Assembly: GCF_000283155.1 (NCBI RefSeq)
Contig: NW_004454195.1
Coordinates: forward strand, 3,978,569-4,042,568
DNA: 64,000 bases
Direction of reading: 5' to 3'
Source: Ceratotherium simum simum
Lineage: Eukaryota; Chordata; Mammalia; Perissodactyla; Rhinocerotidae
Part shown: positions 23,645 through 35,238 of the stretch, one piece after another
How the letters are laid out: the number at the start of each line of letters is the position of its first letter
How positions within the stretch are numbered: the first letter of the stretch is position 1
Notes under the pieces: generated by a model
The model's database searches: none
The model's input: only the letters and a program-made list of their open reading frames with translations
Told to the model about the DNA's origin: nothing
Translations under genes and position numbers: made by a program

Positions 23645-24110
23645 TGATTTCAAAAGCATTTTATGTTCATTAAAGAAACTGTAGAAAACAGAGAAAAGCT
23701 TTAAAAAGATGCAAATCACCTATAAACTCACCAACCAGGTATAGCCACTATTAATATTTGGCATTTTTTCAATTTTATAAATAGATAAATACTTGTATAA
23801 CTATTTAATTAATTAAAGAGCTATAGACATAGCTATAAAGATAGAAGTCATATCATATATAAATTTTGTATCTTTTTTCAATTAACATATTATAATCCTT
23901 TTCCCATCACTAAAACTATTTGTAATATCATTCTTAAGAAATGTATATTATTCAACCATATTGCCAGACTATTATTTAATCCTTCACCCATTGCTGGATA
24001 TAAATATAGTTTTTAAACTTTTCATTATAAACAATGTGAGGCCAATTACATGCATGTCAATCTTTGTTAGCATTTCTGATTTTTTTCATAGCATATATTC
24101 CTGGAAAGGC
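23645..24110 (-). mobile_element. Possible old L1-like 3' region, antisense
   Basis: AT-rich stretch with GCAAATCACCTATAAACTC, AGCCACTATTAATATTTGG, then ATTCAACCATATTGCC and ACCCATTGCTGGATAT. This order resembles the reverse complement of an old mammalian LINE 3' end. Family and borders are uncertain. Confidence 0.4.
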
Positions 24111-25125
24111 AACATTAAGTTTAAAAGTTTAGAATTTACCAATAATAGATGATCATATAATCTAATTCAAGCTTAATAAGTTCTTTAAAAAGATTGCTGC
24201 CAAGTGCACTTGGAAAGTAAAAATGGAATGCACGTAAAATGTCTTTCCATGCGTAAGCAGCTAGCAGGAATAGCAGCTATCTAATTTTAAACATTTTGCT
24301 TTATTTCCCTTTATAGTAATAGTGGAATAATATTTGCACACAAATTCCCAGTATCTGGACATTATGGTGGATTTGAAACTGAAAAACTGTCATTGCCTAA
24401 AAGACTAGTTCCTAGAAGATCTATTTAAGATAAATTTTTAATAAAGGCATAAGCACATGGTGTCACCATGGTGATAAAAGGAAGCTGGGAATACCATCTG
24501 ATGGAATATAGGTTGAATAAAAAAATAGGTTGGTGATACAGTAGAAGAGGTTCAGCCGAAGAAAGGATCAGAAGCAAAAGCAGAGGGTTTCTCTAATGAA
24601 GGAAAAATAAAGAATCACAGAGGTATTAGTTTCTGATTAAATCCTGTAAATGCCATATTTTGTTTTCTTTCTCAGTGTGTGTCTATTCATCAAACCCATG
24701 GACTAGCTAATCAGTCCATAGTACATATTCCTAGCAATCAGTGGGCAAATCTCAAAAACAAGAGAGACAAAACCATCCTTTCCAAGAATGCTTCTTACAA
24801 CGTAACGCCTAGCTCCGTTGTCGCTAAACTCTAATTCTGTCGGAGCAAAGGCATGAAAATGGGTGAGCGTGATTCTTCACCTCAAGCTGTTGGCTACACT
24901 CAGACATTCTCAAGGTATAATGAGACCACTGCCTAAGAAGATAGAACAAAAGAGGGCTTTAAAGAAAAATAATGATTCTTTCCCCCTGCTCAATCCTGGG
25001 GCTGAGAGTCTGTGTGGATGTTATTTAGGCATAATTAGCTTGGAGAAAATGTTCATTATCATTTTTTCTCTCCTTGGAAGGAAAAGCAGAATAGTAGAAT
25101 GGAAAGGACATGGGTCTCTCACTTT
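24111..25125. other. No assignable feature
   Basis: Single-copy-looking DNA. It contains a perfect 12-bp palindrome TCACCATGGTGA near 24464. The open frame at 24863-25129 has no recognisable family. Confidence 0.4.
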
Positions 25126-25129
25126 GTAG

Positions 25130-25300
25130 AAATGTGTGTCCGGGACAAAGGTACTTAATTTCTCTGAGTCTTAGCTTCTTCATCTGTCAAATGAGGTTAA
25201 TACCTCACAGAGCTGTTGTGAGGATTAAAGTATCCAACAGCACTTAGTACATAATAAACGCCTGATAAATCATAGTATTTATTATTGTTAGTGTTGTTTA
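25130..25300 (+). mobile_element. MIR SINE
   Basis: Sense MIR: TTTCTCTGAGTCTTAGC, TTCATCTGTCAAATGAGG, GAGCTGTTGTGAGGATTAAA and the tail CTTAGTACATAATAAACGC. Confidence 0.8.
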
Positions 25301-25604
25301 TGGATTAGCTTGGGAGATACAGAAATATTTCCAAAGTATCATTAATTTATATTTATTCATATAGTATGAAGTGAGTCAAAATCTAAAACATTATGGTAAT
25401 TATTGGGGGGAAAATGATTTTTAGATTAGTCAATGCTCTTTTATTTTCCTTAAATATTTCAATTAACCTTGCTTTAAACACACTTGCCAATATATACATC
25501 AACTTGCAGACTGAGAATTCTGCTACAATTACATTTCAAACCTTGGACTTCTGCTATCTTAACCTAAGAAATAAATATGCCCAGACTTCTATTCAAGAGG
25601 ATGG

Positions 25605-25765
25605 ACTAAACCAGCACTTCCCATACATTAATGTTCAATTGAAGTCACTGGGGCATCTTGGTAAAATACAGATTTCTACTCAGTGGGTCTGGGGTGGGTC
25701 TTGAGATTCTGCATCTCTAACAAGCTTACAGGTGATACTGACGACCTACACCACACGTTGAGACA
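25605..25765 (+). mobile_element. MER5A-type hAT-Charlie element
   Basis: Non-autonomous hAT wording: CAGATTTCTACTCAGTGGG, TCTGGGGTGGGTCTTGAG and TCTAACAAGCTTACAGGTGA, following the MER5A order. Ends are eroded. Confidence 0.65.
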
Positions 25766-25776
25766 AGGGACTCAAC

Positions 25777-26012
25777 CAGTAGTTCTCAACTGGGGGTGAT
25801 TTTGTGTCCTCAGGGGACATTTGGCAATGTCTGGAGACATTTTTGGTTATCACAACTCAGGGGAGGTGCTGCTGGCATCTGGTGGGTAGAGGCCAAGGAT
25901 GCTGCTAAAGATTCTATAATGCAAAAGACAGCTCCAACCACAAAGCATTATTGAGCCCAAAATGTCAACAATGCCCAAAATTTCAATAGCGCCGAGGTTG
26001 AAAGACCCTGGA
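25777..26012. mobile_element. hAT-Charlie-type non-autonomous element
   Basis: Left end CAGTAGTTCTCAACTGGG and, on the reverse strand, a CAGGGTCTTTCAACCTCGG end. The interior includes GACATTTGGCAATGTCTGG, GGTGCTGCTGGCATCTGG and AGAGGCCAAGGATGCTGC. This is a common mammalian MER-class hAT element, but I am not certain of the Repbase name. It has no coding capacity. Confidence 0.7.
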
Positions 26013-26619
26013 CTAAACAAATCTAAGAATCTTCTCCACTTAATATAAACACATAGTAATGAGGAAGAAATATATGGTGTTTTATTCATATCTAGATTCA
26101 GAAGTCAAATAAAAGGAAATTTGGGAGGCCGAAAACCTTAAAACATGTTCACACCTAAATAATGAACCACAATGGAAGCCATAGTGCCCATAATGGGTCA
26201 CCCCAACCTGATACACCCTCAGAGTTGGGTTTGTAGTTCTGGCATGTGGATTGATGGTTTTGAGGCCACAGATTCTGAGCAAAAACGGGGAGGGAGTGTG
26301 AGGTCCACCAAGCTGTCTGCCCTGAGCAGACACAGATAGGCACCTGGAGATAACAGGAACATGGTGCCTGCTGATCATAGGTGTGGGGCCTATGTTTCCA
26401 CTACCTACAGAGACAAAGGCCAAACTCAATACCGTGAAAATGGCTCTACAATCTAGGCACAAGCACATTGTTTCAAATTACCCTTTTCTAAATTGGTATT
26501 CTCCTCTGCTGGCATTTCACAAATTATTATTTGACAAACTAAGTTTTGTTTGATAGGATAAAACCTATCAACATGTTTATCAACAGATTGTTTTTTCTGA
26601 ATTTTCTTCTACGTTCATC
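26013..26619. other. No assignable feature; uncharacterised open frame on minus strand
   Basis: Contains a 128-codon minus-strand open frame (26082-26468) with no domain or family resemblance, and an overlapping shorter frame. Nothing supports coding. Confidence 0.4.
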
Positions 26620-26636
26620 AAAGACTTTATTTTTAT

Positions 26637-26959
26637 TTTTATATTTTTTATATTATTTTTTTTTTTATGAGGAAGGTCAGCCCTGAGCTAACATCCATGC
26701 CAATCCTCCTCTTTTCGCTGAGGAAGACTGGCCCTGAGCTAACATCTATTGCCAATCCTCCTCCTTTTTTTCCCTTTTTCTCCCCAAGGCCCCAGTAGAT
26801 AGTTGTACGTCATAGTTGCACATCCTTTTAGTTGCTGTATGTGGGATGCCGCCTCAGTGTGGCCGGACAAGCGGTGCGTCAGTGCGAGCCTGGGATCCGA
26901 ACTTGGGCCACCAGCAGCAGAGCGCACGCACTTAACTGCTAAGCCATGGGGCCAGCCCC
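26637..26959 (-). mobile_element. ERE1 SINE with two tail modules, 17-bp TSD
   Basis: Antisense ERE1: T-rich tail, two modules (CTGAGCTAACATC then GCCAATCCTCCTC), body TAGTTGTACGTCATAGTTGC and head CCATGGGGCCAGCCCC. The TSD is AAAGACTTTATTTTTAT (26620-26636) and AAAGAGTTTATTTTTAT (26960-26976), one mismatch. Confidence 0.93.
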
Positions 26960-26976
26960 AAAGAGTTTATTTTTAT

Positions 26977-29900
26977 AAGTTGCCTTGAAGATTTCACAAA
27001 GATATTTTCATTAGCAAAAACCTAATCAACACCAGCTGTATTCAGAATTTAATTGACCCACTTGGGCAATCATTCATGTAACAAAATAATTTATCTTAGG
27101 GCAAGAGAAAGATAAAAGACAGAGGTTGGAGTTTAAATAGGAGACAAATCAAAATTATAGAGAGGGTTTATCATTTCTAAATGGTATGGCCAAGGTTTCT
27201 TTTGAAGAAAAATGAGCTAGTCTTCTAAATGCAAAACTAACCTCAATGGGAACCTGAGTGCCACCTTACATTGGGGGCCATTCATCTGATATCAAAGGAC
27301 TTTCAGGGCATCTAAAAATGGGATGACGAGTTTCCCATCTCAGTTTCTCCATCAGAAATACAAGGTACACTCCTTGTGTTTGACGTTTGGTGGGATCAGA
27401 GGAATAAAAACGAACTAATCCACATATATCCTAGTGGATGGTGGACACTACCAACTATCAACCTTTTGGAGGCAGCTACACTTTTTGGTGTTTACTTAAG
27501 ATCAAATATTTTAAAAATAGCCTCAAACAAAAAGGAGAATATCAATGGAATTCAAAAATCAGGAAACTAACTTTTTATTTTTGTGTGTGTTTTTATCCAA
27601 ATTTTCAAGATTGTATCTATATTGATTAACTTCAATAAGGTCCAGAAAACTTGAAAATGTTCCTGACCTTTCTCCAATTTCCAAGTTGGTCAATCAGTAT
27701 TATTAAGCACATATAATATCGCATAATAGGACCAGGTCTGTAACCAAAAATTATGATGGGAAAAGGCCTGAATTCCTTTCAAATGACACAGAATGAAGGT
27801 CCTGGGAGTGAATCATCCATGACGGTTTTTTTTTTTTAATCTACTGACAGAAAGGGAGTGAAAAGACTTCAGAGAAGCTGTGTCATCTTCACTTTGCCTT
27901 GTGTTGTGTAATGGGAATGTAGAAACAGCCTTATTTTAAAATGTTTTATGAGCTTACCCCCATTAGTTAACAACAGCTGTGGGCGGTCTCTGACATTTAT
28001 CCAAACCTCACAACAGAGGAAATGAAGAGAAGAAATCTCCACACTGTTAAAAGTAAATGGGTCTTACTTGTCACGTAACACTGATTTATCCTTGAAGAAT
28101 CAGTCAACTTCAAGTCCAACCAGAGCATTTGGATTGTTGGGAACCCCCCCAATAAAGGCAGAAACACTTCTTTAAAGAGGCAGATTCCCTCAATCCCCTA
28201 TTAAATCTGTCTTTATATCTACCCATCCATACCTCACTCTCCTGTAATTAAATCAAGGGACTTCAGAATCAGTCTAAGGCTATCTACAAATTCTAAATGA
28301 ATTCCTTAAGTGGTCTTTGTAGGAGAATGTGGGCCTTTTAAAAGGAACAATTACAGTTAGGAGGCCTCACCATATTTACAAGTTGGGAGCAAAAAAAGGT
28401 TTAGAGCGGTGTGTCAACACCAACCATTGTTCCTATTCAGGTACAATTTTCACGATATTTTTTAAGAATGTAAAATAAGGTTAGTTGGAACATGCAATTC
28501 TAATCCCTTTCAGTGCTTATCACTCTTCAAACATTCAATAGCCACCCTTAATACCATTACCTCTGGGACAACATTTGAGTGGGCCCCTGCAATCTAACAA
28601 CAAGAGACCCGAGAGAAAGACTGTGGTTTAAAAGCCTGGTTAAAGATTAACACAAACAGTAATAAGAAGGTTCTTAGGAAAGAATCAGGACAGCTGCAGC
28701 TGAATCCCAGCTACCTGCTGAGGGTTGCTAAGCAACTTGGGCCTACCACTGCCCCAAGGGTGTTTTACTTTACAATTAGGATTTCTGAAGGGGAAGAGGG
28801 GGAAGGGGGGGTGATTCTTAGTGAAACTGATGTAGATCCACATATATAGATATGCGTTGTTGTGTTTTTTTTTTAATAAGGAAATGGTGTCACTCAGTCC
28901 TTTCAAAGGCAGAACATTCACTATAAAGCAGATTTTTTTGTATGTAACTGACAAAAATGTAGCAATAACATGGAGTTTTAAAAGTGACATTTTGACTCTA
29001 AGGGAGGAATTATTTGCAATTTGTTTTGAACAGAAGCTTAGTTCATGTCAGATGTGAACCTCCAGACAATCATTAGTTTAAACTGCCTGCTATGTGTTTA
29101 AAAATTTCAGTCAATTTAGAGCTGATCTGAATTGCAAATGTGATGGTAATAAGCCATTAGGGAACTGCATATCTTTTTTTTGCACTTAAATCCTCTGCTT
29201 TAAGGAGCTCCAACTACACTGAAATATGAAAATATCATTTTAATCATGCGCATTGTCGACAAACAGAGAAATGCCGGTGACTCAGAAGTGAGAAAGTGGC
29301 ATTCGGAGGCTAAAAACGAGAAGCTGTGACAAGAATGAAGAAACATCTATAACCTGTACTTTAAATTATATACAGTAGTAAGATTTTCCAAAAATAAATA
29401 TTCAGTTTTGCTTGTAATGCAACACGAATTTGTAAGCCCAACATCTGGATAAAATTTATTTTCTTTGGATTTTGGAATCAGAGAAAGTTAGCCCAAACCC
29501 TTTATGAGGTCACTTGGGAAATCAAGAGAATGGCTTCTATGGTCAGATTCCAGCTTGCAATACAAATAATGAGTTTTAAAGGGTGCTTATCAATAAAAAC
29601 TCTTCTTTAAACAGCCTATTTCAGTTTTCTAAAATACGATGTGTTTCGGTACTCTCAAAACCATCAATGTCGAGAGTTATTTTAAAAGGTGTTTCAGTTC
29701 AGAAGCTTAGACATTAGCACGAAAATTAGATGATGCAAAATTTCAATCATTAGATTTATCCATTGGCGGCTACACATTTAATTGAACAGAGTAGAATGGA
29801 ATCGGAAAAAAAGAGGTGAGCTCCCCATTTTTTCAGTGGATAAGATAATATTTTCTTAATTCTTGGATGCTTATTTCTTAAACCATTTGATTTCAAAGCT

Positions 29901-30645
29901 AAGCAGACCATTGCCAAGGAAGGGCTGATGACTGATCAACTGGCCTATCAAATCATTTAGCACACTTCTGTTAGCCTCTGTCCTACACCCATCTCTTACC
30001 CTTTGAATTTACTTAGCTTTCTTTCAGCTGTATTAATAGGATCCCAGAAGTTCCATCTCTGCCATTGCCAGAATCTTAGAGAAATATGGAAACTTATGAG
30101 TAATGTATTCGTGACATGTTTTCTCTCAACAAATTAAATATTTGCTAAGATAAAGATAAAGTGTAACATCATTGGTAAATATAGCACAAAGTGATAGAAT
30201 TTGAGTCCCAGGGAAAAATCTTAGTTAGAATTTAACTCCATGGGGCCTTAGTCATCCACAAGGTCAGGGCTCTGGCCAATCCCACTGTTTGTTTATATCC
30301 TTGAGAATGAAAGATAAGGGCATGAAATCTGTGATGTCAGTTATATTGGGGAAACAAGGAACCACCCAAGTGTCAGCTTTTAGGCCATGTCTGGACTCCA
30401 AAAAAAAATAAAAAATAAAATAATTTTTAAAAAGAAAAAAAGAATCTCAAAAATAACAGCCTTTCTTGTTCACACTGCATGGCTTCACTTGATTTTACAT
30501 TAAACCTTTCCAAACCATCATTATAATAGGGAGAGGCTCCAGCTCTAAGCCAGAAATGTGAAGCAGAAACGGAGCCAATCATGCATGTGAATGAGGAAGG
30601 CGAACCCTAGTAAGAGAAAGGGGCTTTCCTTCTGCCTCGCATCTT
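26977..30645. other. Long repeat-poor interval
   Basis: Nearly 3.7 kb in which I recognise no transposable element, the longest such block in the window. There is no convincing exon; open frames here are 60-100 codons and unrecognised. About 27940-28030 (AGCTGTGGGCGGTCTC and neighbours) and 28840-29460 look least decayed. Simple A/T tracts occur at 27824-27838, 28864-28873 and 30400-30442. Confidence 0.5.
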
Positions 30646-30790
30646 TCCTTTCTTTATTCATCCATTTACTCACTCAGCAAATATTTACTGAGCCTCTTCT
30701 GTGTGCATGGAATTGCACTAAGCACAGCAGTGAGAGGAGGATAAATTAGACGATGGATCCTGCACACCTGGAATTTACTAAGAGAAACAA
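30646..30790 (-). mobile_element. L2 LINE 3' end, antisense
   Basis: Antisense L2 tail: TTTATTCATCCATTTACTCA, CAGCAAATATTTACTGAGC, TGCACTAAGCACAGCAGTG and a weaker CTGGAATTTACTA. Confidence 0.7.
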
Positions 30791-30894
30791 AGCTTTTATA
30801 TGAACAAATATGATGAAAGATAGAAGTGAAAAGTATCAAAAGAGGCACAGATAAGGTGCTAGAAGGTAGGGATAGGTGAGTCAATTTATGGGCA

Positions 30895-31020
30895 GTATTA
30901 AGAACTGAGGCTGTGAAATCAGAAAGATTCAAAGCCCAGTTCTTCTCTGGACTTGAGAAATATTGAGCAACTTGCGTAACCTCCTTTGTCTCAGTTTCCC
31001 CATCTAAAAAATAAAAATTG
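30895..31020 (+). mobile_element. MIR SINE
   Basis: Sense MIR: GAAAGATTCAAAGCCCAG, GAGCAACTTGCGTAACCTCC and TCTCAGTTTCCCCATCTAAA. Confidence 0.7.
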
Positions 31021-31559
31021 CTCAACAAACTTCATATATTTCACTACTCAGCTTTCTGTCTTCTCCACAAAGCTGTTTTAAATCTTCTCAACTCTCTTGA
31101 AACCTCTAACTTACTACTCTTCCCCCCCGTCACAGAAGATGACCTCAATTTCCATCCTGCAGAGAAAATGGAATCCATCAGCTGGAAACCCACTCAACTT
31201 CCTGCCACCAGCCTACACATCTAACAGTATCCAAACTCATCCTGCTCCCTTTTCCCTCCCATAGAATCACGGTCCCATGTATTCTGAAAGGCCAGTGCAT
31301 CTGTCTCTGCTTTAGATTCCATCAACCTCACTACCACGCTTACAGAGACTTTACGGATTACTTCCCTGCTCCTGTCCTGCAACTTCAAACGCTCCTCTTT
31401 GCTGCCCAATGCTCATCAGCATTTAAAATTTTACAAATCTTTACTATCTTCAAAACAACGAAAACAAAAGCCTCCCTCAATATCCCTCAATAATCTCTCT
31501 CTTTTTTATAGGTCCCATGCTCTCTGCTCTGTCCTCTATGGTCATCCATAGCTTCATGT

Positions 31560-31700
31560 AGTTATTTAAATATAAATTAATTAAAATTAAATGAAATTTA
31601 GAACGCCATTCTTCAGTGGCACTAGCCCCATTTCAAATGGCTAATGGCAACGGTAAAGGACAGCACAGATTTAGAACATTTCCATCATCGTATAAATTCC
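31560..31700. mobile_element. hAT-Charlie-like fragment nested in the L2
   Basis: TTCAGTGGCACTAGCCCCATT, AAATGGCTAATGGCAACG, AGGACAGCACAGATTTAG and AACATTTCCATCATCG form the pattern of a mammalian non-autonomous hAT element. The exact family is uncertain. It interrupts L2 ORF2 sequence on both sides. Confidence 0.5.
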
Positions 31701-32879
31701 ATTGCTAGATATTTGTCTTTTTTCCATTCTTCCTCTTATAGCCAAACTCCACTGGACACTTTCTCTGTGCTATCTGACATCTCATTCTAACCCTCCCTTT
31801 ACTCCTCAATTCATAGCAATCTGACTCGTCCCCACTCCCGCACTGAAACTGCTCATGCCAACGTCATCAACCCCCTCATACAACGCAAAACTGGGCGCCT
31901 GTCTTGATCGGTAGCTTTAGATATCAAGGACAACTATTTAAAATATTCTCATTCATTTCTTATTGGACCCCACATTCTCTGGCTTTTCTCGTACCCTTGT
32001 GGCTGCCCCTTCCCAATCTCCGTCTTGGACTCTGCTTGCTCTGCCCAATGCATAAAAGCTCTTGTTCCTCAGCGCTGCCTCATAGACTCTTCTCTCTTGT
32101 CCCTCCAGTTTTTCCCTGGATGATCTCACCCCTTCCCATGTCTTTCAGTGATGATCTATGTCCTCCTAACTCCAAAATTTAGACTTCTCCACCATATTCA
32201 CAAGAACGGGTGGGACATCCGAACCTCCTACTCAGTATGGCCCCAAATTAAACTTATTTCCCACCTGCCTCCGTTCAAATCCGCTCCTTTTCCTTTGGAA
32301 CTTACAGCGATAATGGCATCACCCTCACCCAATCTAAAATCCAGGACTTCATCTTTGCACACAATTATTCACAATTCCAGTTACTTCTATCTTATACCTA
32401 TTCATTTCTGTTTATTCCTGCTAATTCATGCCACTCTCACCTGAATTACTCCTATAGTCTCCTAGTGAGTCACACTCTTCCTGGTTTGTCCTCTTCCAAT
32501 CGACTGTTCCCATTATGGTCAAAATTATCTTTAAAACAAACAAACCAGAAAATAACCAAGTCTGGTGTTGTCTCTAGCTTGCCTACTAGCCCTTGATGGC
32601 TTCTAATGACCCTCAGGTTAAAGTCCAAGTGCTTTGCACTACTACAGAGTCCCTGCCTGTCTCTCTCTCTTCTCTAGGGCACATTAAGCTCAAGCCACAC
32701 CGAACGATTCCCTCAATGTTCCATGGGCTGCGTGCTACTTTCTCTCTCCCCACTGGGTCTTTGACTGGAGGACTGTTACCACACCCAACCCTTTAACCTT
32801 GCTTATCCTTAAGGTCTCATTTTAGACGTTATTTCTTTGGGGAGAGCTGCCCAACCCCACAAGTCTAGGTTAGCAGCCT

Positions 32880-33100
32880 TACCCTTCAGATATCTATGAC
32901 TGCATAATAAAACACCCAAACTTAGTGGCTTATAACACCAATTTATTTGGCTCATGATTTTGTGGGCTAGGCATTCAGACAGGGCTCAGCTGGGAAGTGC
33001 TGGCTCAGGGACTCGCACATGGTTGCAGTCAGAAGGTGGCTATTGCTAGAACAGCGGCAGGGACACAGCAACTAGGAGCTGGCCAGGCATTTCTCTCTTC
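32880..33100 (-). mobile_element. MaLR-like LTR fragment nested in the L2
   Basis: ATGACTGCATAATAAAACACC, CTTAGTGGCTTATAACACC, AATTTATTTGGCTCATG and GGGCTCAGCTGGGAAG follow the antisense layout of an MLT1-like LTR. It is truncated, with no usable TSD. Confidence 0.5.
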
Positions 33101-33106
33101 ACGTAC

Positions 33107-33292
33107 GGTAGTCCCCTCTTATTTGCAGTTTCAGTTACCTGTAGTCCACTGCAGTTGGAAAATATTAAACAGAAAATTCACTACATCACACTGCCTACGT
33201 CATTTACCTCAACCTCACAGCTTATCTACATTTTTCCTACAACACTCAGTATTTTTATCACAGTATTAGACACATGTTGCTGTAATTGTCTG
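33107..33292 (+). mobile_element. Tigger-type DNA transposon fragment nested in the L2
   Basis: Opens with GGTAGTCCCCTCTTATTTGC and TTTCAGTTACCTGTAGTCCA, resembling the terminal region of Tigger elements with a CAGTAGTCCCC terminus. Its continuation (ATTTTTATCACAGTATTAGAC) resembles internal Tigger sequence. The right terminus is not clear. Confidence 0.55.
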
Positions 33293-33429
33293 ATTATTTG
33301 TCTGAACTACCTATCAAACTATAAGCTCCAATCCACTTTTCAAGATAAAGATGGAGACCTTGTCCATCTCGTTCACGACTATAATTCTATTAGTCAGCAT
33401 ACTGCCTCACTCTAAATATTTACTCAAAA

Positions 33430-33585
33430 TTATATAATCTGGATAAATTACAGGGATTAAATGAGATAATGAATGTAAGGTGCTTAACACAGTGTCTGGC
33501 ACAAACTAGACATTCAATACACAGTAGAGATTAGGAGCATCATCATTATTGCTGTTATTATTCTCCTTATTGTTATTATGAGGGG
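33430..33585 (+). mobile_element. MIR SINE (3' half)
   Basis: GGGATTAAATGAGATAATG, GGTGCTTAACACAGTGTCTGG and a following ATTATTGTTATTATGAG tail match sense MIR. Confidence 0.75.
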
Positions 33586-33594
33586 TATCTAATA

Positions 33595-33740
33595 TGAATT
33601 TCATAGATGATACTGTGTTTAAACTTTTGAGCTAAGTCTTGAAGGATGAGAATTGTTTTAAATGTAGTCAGGGTAAAGAGACGGGCCTACTAAACGAAAG
33701 ACAGGACATGAACAAGGCAAAAAGTTGGACCTCAGGTTCA
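33595..33740 (-). mobile_element. L2 LINE fragment, antisense
   Basis: GAGCTAAGTCTTGAAGGATG, then AGGGTAAAGAGACGGG and GACATGAACAAGGCAAAA, matches the antisense of the L2 region upstream of its 3' end. Confidence 0.55.
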
Positions 33741-33744
33741 GCGA

Positions 33745-33990
33745 ATAATACCATTTATTAAATGCTAAAAATGAAGCGGGTACTATTCTAAGTTTCATAT
33801 GTATTGACTCCTTTAATCTTCACAACATTCCTATTAGGTAGTGTTATTATTTACCATTATTTTATAGTTGAGGACGCTGAGGCTCAGAAAGGTGAAATAA
33901 CTTGACCAAGGTCACCTGTCCAATAAGTGTCAAAGTCACCTATCCAGTAAGTGTAAACCCAGGTAATCTGGGACTCAGGCCTGCAATTTT
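33745..33990 (-). mobile_element. MIR SINE with internal 24-bp tandem duplication
   Basis: Antisense MIR: TTAATCTTCACAACATTCCT, TTTATAGTTGAGGACGCTGAGG and TAACTTGACCAAGGTCACC. A segment is duplicated in tandem: AGGTCACCTGTCCAATAAG followed by AAGTCACCTATCCAGTAAG, about 24-bp period (33911-33958). Confidence 0.8.
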
Positions 33991-34099
33991 TATCCCCTTC
34001 ACCATATTGCATATCTATTGCACATTGGGCACTGACATACGTGTATATATATTGAGACCTGAAAAACAAGCAAGTATTTAACATAAATACATTGAATAA

Positions 34100-34240
34100 A
34101 CACTATTCATTTGATCCTCACACGAACGCTTTACAGTGAGCATCATTATGCCATTATGTAAATGAAGATCAGAGGCTGTGCTTTGCCCAGAGCCTCACAG
34201 GTAGAAGTTGTGGCATCTGGACTGGTGCTGAAGTCTTCTG
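34100..34240 (-). mobile_element. Old MIR SINE
   Basis: Antisense MIR remnant: ATTTGATCCTCACACGAACG, ATGTAAATGAAGATCAGAGG and CCCAGAGCCTCACAGGTAG. Confidence 0.55.
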
Positions 34241-35235
34241 GAACATGTACAAACAGAGCACATTATTCACTGACTATCTCAATCCACTTCTCAACATTTG
34301 GAATGTAACACCTATGTTCCTACCCCAACTTTAACAGATTGGATGAATATTAAATTTGAGGAGCCAAGTTTTAATGAGCCTGGCACCTGGAGGCTCCCTG
34401 CTGTTTGTGTGGACATGTAGAATGGTCACACTAAATCAAAGCAAAGGCTGATCTGCCACATTCAATGCTGCAGCTCTCCTAAGACCTCAGCTTCTGGATG
34501 AATCTACATAGAGGGAGTGCATTAATAGATATAACTATTTTGCACACCTTCCCTAGCTTCAGATCCGCCATAAGATCACATTTTTAAATGCTCAGTCTGT
34601 AAGTTCTCTGAGCTCATACTTGCCCAGGGTAGTATGAAGACTGGCCCTCCTTTGTCTAGTGGCTTCCCCCTACAGTTTGAGGATTCCCAGCATCACTAAC
34701 ACCAATCCTCTTGGAGACTTGCTTGTTGACCCTGCCCAGAGAACAGGTGCCTCTCAAGCCCAATCTCAGAAACCACGGCCTTCAGAAGAGCAGGCTCTCT
34801 GCCTTGGTTGTCTCCAGCCAGGTTTCATTGCAACCTACAAAGCAACCTCTTTGTCATCACCACTATCTCAGCTTCTAGTAGTGGGCCACTCAGATGCTCA
34901 TCTCTGAGGCTGAAAGCTTCACAACCTACAGCAATCAAAAAAAATCTTTAATTAAATTAAGATGTGGAGGTATGTTCAGCTTGGGTTAGTGTGGCCAGGA
35001 AAAGTTGATTTATCTCCTCTTATAACCACACTTCTTCCTCATCTTCCCCATGCTTTAGATTTTTTTAGCCTCCTCCACTCCACAGACACACACTTACTAT
35101 TGAAAAAGCCTCTTTCCCCAGCCCAGAATAATCACTGCCCAGGACTGTGGACAATGAGAATCTTAAGCCATAGTGCAAAAAGACAATCATGCACATAATA
35201 AAATAATATGAAGTTGGCATTTAAAAAATATATTT
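34241..35235. other. No assignable feature
   Basis: Mixed-composition DNA. Open frames at 34659-34907 and 34962-35198 match nothing I know. I see no gene. Confidence 0.4.
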
Positions 35236-35238
35236 ACC

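Larger units (their letters stand above)
31021..33425 (+). mobile_element. Long L2 LINE (ORF2 plus 3' end) with nested insertions
   Basis: A pyrimidine-rich sense L2. ORF2-like wording includes ACTGAAACTGCTCATGCCAA (RT region, near 31842), ACACTCTCACCTGAATTACT-like sequence (near 32430), ATGGCTTCTAATGACCCTCAGG and GTTAAAGTCCAAGTGCTTTG. The 3' end lies at about 33293-33425 (AACTATAAGCTCCAATCC, CTTGTCCATCTCGTTCACG). The open frames 31904-32182, 32148-32444 and 32593-32796 are decayed L2 ORF2 pieces. Younger elements interrupt it at about 31560 and 32880-33292. Confidence 0.7.

Noticed and set aside
26082..26468. 128-codon minus-strand open frame
   Set aside because: No domain, signal or homolog recognised. 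Nothing in the flanks supports transcription.
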